The translations under genes were made by a program, and so were the position numbers. 32,032 nucleotides of DNA from assembly GCF_025024155.1 (NCBI RefSeq), contig NW_026251863.1:1-32032 (forward strand), given 5' to 3'. This DNA is from Gamsiella multidivaricata (lineage: Eukaryota > Mortierellomycota > Mortierellomycetes > Mortierellales > Mortierellaceae). This document shows positions 29,065 through 32,032 of the stretch, one piece after another. Under the pieces are notes generated by a model. It was not told the origin of the DNA. It did no database searches and saw only the letters and a program-made list of their open reading frames with translations. How positions within the stretch are numbered: position 1 is the stretch's first letter; each line of letters opens with the position of its first letter.

Positions 29065-29599
29065 CAGTCAATTCTTTTTTATCCGGACAAAAGGATAGGA
29101 AATCTGTCCGGATAACAATTTCGAAGAAATGAATTAAAATGTTATTCAGTCAGATCAATTATTCGGTCACATGAGGTATTTTCAACCCACATAAAAGGAA
29201 GGGCAAAAGGGCCGGACAAAAGGTGGTTAAGAAAAAGAATGATATTCGTTGATGGGTATGTTATTTGCTACTGTTGCTGCTGTTGTTGTTATTGATATTG
29301 TGTTGTTGCTCTTGTCGTGGTCACTGTCACTGTTGCTCTCATCGCCGGCATGGCCGCTGTAATTGCTGTAGTCAGCAGTGGGTTCTTCCTCTACAGCAAA
29401 GGGTGCAATAGCCGCTCCTCGATCACGATGCAGCAGCAACTCCTCGTCTTCCTCCTCCTCCTCCTCATCTCCATACCCTTGACGCTGTCTCTCAAACAAT
29501 TCTTTCTCCACCCACTGCTTCTCCTCGTCAACCTCCTCGTCACTTTCCTCACTGCCTTCGTTCTCTCCTTGACCACATTGATTTCCATCCATCACGTAT
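29065..29599 (-). mobile_element. Truncated second pogo-like element, one end only
   Basis: TA at 29063-29064 is followed by CAGTCAATTC, a pogo-type end different from that at 26087. Just inside lies a perfect palindromic pair, TTATCCGGACA (29079-29089) and TGTCCGGATAA (29105-29115). At 29161-29172 stands TTCGGTCACATG, close to the subterminal TTCAGTCACATG of the complete element. A minus-strand acidic frame follows. The other end is not seen because an LTR retrotransposon interrupts it at 29600. Confidence 0.6.
29227..29599 (-). pseudogene. Acidic C-terminal fragment, probably of a pogo-like transposase
   Basis: About 123 codons are open from the LTR boundary to a stop at 29227: Glu/Asp-rich (ENEGSEESDEEVDEEKQWVE, GYGDEEEEEEDEELLL), then Asp/Ser/Asn-rich, ending PINEYHSFS. 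CENP-B-like transposases often end in such acidic tails, and the position next to the CAGTCAATTC end fits. No catalytic motif is included, so the assignment is by context. The 5' part was separated by the Gypsy insertion. It could instead be an unrelated host acidic protein. Confidence 0.4.
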
Positions 29600-29790
29600 T
29601 GCAAATAGTCAGGAGTCGGAGGGGTTCTAGGGTGGAATCAGAGGTTTATTCGATGATTGATTACTGTCTAATCCTACGTTTGAAGGGCTCTTATATACTA
29701 GACACAGTTGTGTTGGAATGCTCTAGAAACTAGGCGCAGCATGGTTATGACCATGACATCATTCTCGAATAAACAGTTGTACCTGTTGCA
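29600..29790 (-). repeat. 3' LTR of the Gypsy element, about 191 bp
   Basis: In the element's direction it starts TGCAACAGG and ends ATTTGCA, giving TGCAA/TTGCA inverted ends and the TG..CA rule. It holds a TATATAAGAGCCC promoter-like box and an AATAAACC polyadenylation-like word. It directly follows a purine tract. The neighbouring 5 bases at 29595-29599 (CGTAT on +) are the expected site duplication; the partner lies outside the window. Confidence 0.7.
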
Positions 29791-29811
29791 CCTCCCCATC
29801 TTAAAAAAAAA
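29791..29811 (-). other. Polypurine tract
   Basis: On the minus strand, an A-run followed by AAGATGGGGAGG lies between the pol stop codon and the LTR. It would prime plus-strand DNA synthesis. Confidence 0.7.
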
Positions 29812-29813
29812 CG

Positions 29814-32032
29814 TTACTCCTTTTCACGCTTGGCCTCGAACTCTGCTAGGGCCTCCTTAGCATTGACCAATGACGCCTTTGGCTCCCAGGTTGCCTCTTC
29901 CAGTGGGTATCCTTTCCATTGAACGAGCCATTTAGGTGTCCTACCAAATATTTTGTGATCCAGAATGCGTTCTACTTCGAACTCTTCTTCTCCATCAATG
30001 AGCTCCGGTGAAGGTCGAGGCGGTATGCGATCGCCGAACTCAGTTGGTGACTCGGTGTAAAGACGGAGCAAATCGGCATTGAACACAGGATGTTGGTGCA
30101 TATTGGGTGGCAGGTCGATCTTGAATGCGTTGTCATTGACCTGCTCGACAATCCTGTAAGGGCCGATATATCGCGGTTCCAGCTTTCTTGAGGGTCGATT
30201 GGCATGTGCTGCGACCGAGAGGTGTTCTGTGCTAAGAAGTACCCTGTCTCCGACGCCGAACGGCACGTTACTGCGGAATTTATCTGCTTGCTGCTTCTGG
30301 CGGTCCTGAGCAGCGACGATGGCATCCTGGGCGCGAGCGAGAGCAGCCGACTGAGCAGCCACGAAGTCTGAGACTGATGGCACGTTGGTGGTGGACGGCT
30401 TCAAAAGTGATGCAGGCACGAGAGGGTGGTGACCATAATTGAGAAAAAAGGGCGAAAATCCTGTCGTTGGGTTTACCGAATTGTTGTACGCAAACTCGAG
30501 CATCGGCAAGAACAGATCCCAGTCCTTTTGGTTATACGAAATGTAAGAGCGCAGCATCTCTTCGAGCGTTCGATTGGCACGTTCCGTTTGGCCGTCCGTC
30601 TGAGGGTGATATGCCGTTGACATGTTCAATTTGGTCCCCATCATCTTCATTAATGCCGTCCAGAATTTGCCTGTGAAGCGAGAGTCGCGGTCCGAGACGA
30701 TGGCGCGCGCCATACCATGCAAGCGGAAGACTTGCTCGAAAAATAATCGGGCGACGTCGGTGGCGGAGTCCGTGGTATGACTAGCACAAAAATGGACCTG
30801 CTTGGACAACTTATCTACGATGACTGTGATCGCATCGACTCCACGGCTTGTTTTGGGAAGTGACACGATGAAATCCATGGAGACTGTATCCCATCGCTGG
30901 CTCGGTATGTCCAGAGGCTTGAATAGACCGGCAGGGTGCTGAAGCAATGGTTTGTTGCGTTGGCATTGCTCGCATGATCCCACATATGCTTTTGTGTCAC
31001 GAGCCATTCGTGGCCAGAAAAAGGTTCGTCTCATGTTCTCGTATGTTTTCTCGAAACCCAGGTGGCCAGCAATGGGCGAGTCGTGTGCGTCATGGAGGAG
31101 GGTTGCTCGGAGCTTGTTGTCGTTTGGGATGCATAGGCGTGGCTCGCCACCAGCATTGATCCAGAGTAGTCCATCTGCAACAAAGTAGCGGTCCGTTGGG
31201 CCTGCGCTGGACGACTTGTTGTATACTGGGCCTAAGGTGCAGTCTGAAGGGTAGCTCTCGATCAGGCGTTTCCGTAAGTTGAGGTCCACCTGAACGTCCA
31301 TGGAATTAAATGCTGTGCCGGCAGGGTTCTCGTCCTTGTGGTCGGGTCTTCTTGAAAGTGCATCGGGAACGATGTTGTCTTTGCCTCGCTTGTATCTGAA
31401 GTCGAAATCGTATTCCTGGAGGAGCTCCATCCATCTAGCCTGTCTCCGCGTCAAATTAGGCTGGGTTGGAAAGTGTTGTAGAGTCGCATGATCCGTGTAG
31501 ACGATGAAGTGCGATCCGTCCAAATAATACCGCCATGTCTTGAGGGCGTGCACCACAGCCAGCAATTCTTGCTCATGTGTCGGATAATTCCGTTCTGCTG
31601 GGCACAATTTGCGTGAAGTGAATGCGACGGGTCGAGATTCACCGTTGCTATCCGTCTGAAATAAAACAGCACCGATGGCAAAGCCGGAGGCATCAGTTTC
31701 GACAGCTGTGGAGAGGGCTGGGTCGAAGATGCGGAGGACTGGGGCTGTAGTCACAGCGTTTTTCAGAGCGTCGAAGGCATCCTGCTGGGGCTTGTCCCAA
31801 GTGAACGGAGTCGTGGAGCCTAGTAACGTGGTGAGAGGGAGAGCAATATCTGCGTAGCGGTCAATGTATTGATGGTAGAAGTTTGTCAAGCCCAGAAACT
31901 GCATAACTTGGCGCTGAGTCGAGGGAACTGGCCATTCCCTGATCGCCTTCACGAGTCCAGCATTAGTCTTGAGTCCGTCCTTCGAGATAACATGGCCCAG
32001 GAATTCGGTCTCGTCCTGCATGAAAGAGCACT
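29814..32032 (-). CDS. Ty3/Gypsy chromovirus pol polyprotein, C-terminal part (cut by window edge)
   Basis: An uninterrupted frame of at least 739 codons enters from the right edge; the Met at 32021 is internal. Order: end of reverse transcriptase (FLGHVISKDGLKT, QFLGLTNFYHQYI), RNase H (ETDASGFAIGAVLFQ, HEQELLAVVHALK, YTDHATLQHF), integrase zinc domain (HDSPIAGHLGF ... CEQCQRN), integrase core with Asp in VSMDFIVSLP, Asp in AIVSDRDSRF and Glu in HPQTDGQTERAN. The GPY/F-like RYIGPYRIVEQV and a chromodomain (EVERILDHKIFGRTPKWLVQ, WKGYPLEEATWEP) close it. The chromodomain marks the chromovirus clade and steers insertion to marked chromatin. The frame is intact, so the copy is young. Gag, protease and the front of RT lie outside the window. 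Confidence 0.97.
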   Translation of the reverse strand, partial: CSFMQDETEFLGHVISKDGLKTNAGLVKAIREWPVPSTQRQVMQFLGLTNFYHQYIDRYADIALPLTTLLGSTTPFTWDKPQQDAFDALKNAVTTAPVLRIFDPALSTAVETDASGFAIGAVLFQTDSNGESRPVAFTSRKLCPAERNYPTHEQELLAVVHALKTWRYYLDGSHFIVYTDHATLQHFPTQPNLTRRQARWMELLQEYDFDFRYKRGKDNIVPDALSRRPDHKDENPAGTAFNSMDVQVDLNLRKRLIESYPSDCTLGPVYNKSSSAGPTDRYFVADGLLWINAGGEPRLCIPNDNKLRATLLHDAHDSPIAGHLGFEKTYENMRRTFFWPRMARDTKAYVGSCEQCQRNKPLLQHPAGLFKPLDIPSQRWDTVSMDFIVSLPKTSRGVDAITVIVDKLSKQVHFCASHTTDSATDVARLFFEQVFRLHGMARAIVSDRDSRFTGKFWTALMKMMGTKLNMSTAYHPQTDGQTERANRTLEEMLRSYISYNQKDWDLFLPMLEFAYNNSVNPTTGFSPFFLNYGHHPLVPASLLKPSTTNVPSVSDFVAAQSAALARAQDAIVAAQDRQKQQADKFRSNVPFGVGDRVLLSTEHLSVAAHANRPSRKLEPRYIGPYRIVEQVNDNAFKIDLPPNMHQHPVFNADLLRLYTESPTEFGDRIPPRPSPELIDGEEEFEVERILDHKIFGRTPKWLVQWKGYPLEEATWEPKASLVNAKEALAEFEAKREKE

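Overview
The window reads as nuclear DNA of a filamentous, early-diverging fungus, most likely Mucoromycota and perhaps a Mortierella relative. That placement is an inference from gene and transposon content; I had no database. The intact genes carry several short GT-AG introns, mostly 60-180 nt, and encode ordinary eukaryotic housekeeping proteins. Mobile elements and many broken genes fill the spaces between them.

Layout. 1-582 (-): N-terminal part of a RecQ-like helicase cut by the window edge. 1202-1375 (+): a small SMP-type protein behind a clear TATA box. About 2050-2870 (+): relic of an ABCA transporter nucleotide-binding domain. 2.9-6.9 kb is gene-poor, with one degraded coiled-coil-like relic. 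6932-7828 (-): secreted-pathway multi-pass membrane protein (TM7S3/TM198, DUF4203-like). 8693-9552 (-): PBDC1/Ypl225w, the eEF1A chaperone. About 9.8-15.0 kb is a graveyard of mobile-element genes, all on +: a SWIM zinc-finger relic, a tandem repeat, the front half of a MULE/FAR1-like transposase, and a Fanzor (eukaryotic TnpB-like, OMEGA) nuclease gene that keeps its RuvC acidic residues but has two frame breaks.

15101-16538 (+): proteasome alpha-4. 17025-18629 (+): mRNA export factor RAE1/Gle2. 18985-21135 (-): dead copy of the 3-methylcrotonyl-CoA carboxylase biotin subunit. 21.4-22.4 kb: weak membrane-protein-like relic. 22522-24039 (-): mitochondrial stomatin-like protein 2, which shares a 189-bp divergent promoter with 24229-25530 (+), exon-junction factor Y14/RBM8A.

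The right end is nested mobile DNA. A 2338-bp pogo/Tigger-like element (26087-28424) has perfect 134-bp terminal inverted repeats and a TA duplication, but its transposase has one in-frame TGA. Next comes a small inverted-repeat element (28527-28892), then the remnant of another pogo-like element (29065-29599). A Ty3/Gypsy chromovirus (LTR 29600-29790, pol 29814 to the edge) has inserted into that remnant.

The intact genes cover protein turnover, eEF1A folding, mRNA export and quality control, and mitochondrial membrane organisation. They do not form one pathway. The most notable item is the Fanzor gene lying beside MULE-like debris. The Fanzor family is already described, so the novelty would lie in this copy, its guide RNA and its carrier element.
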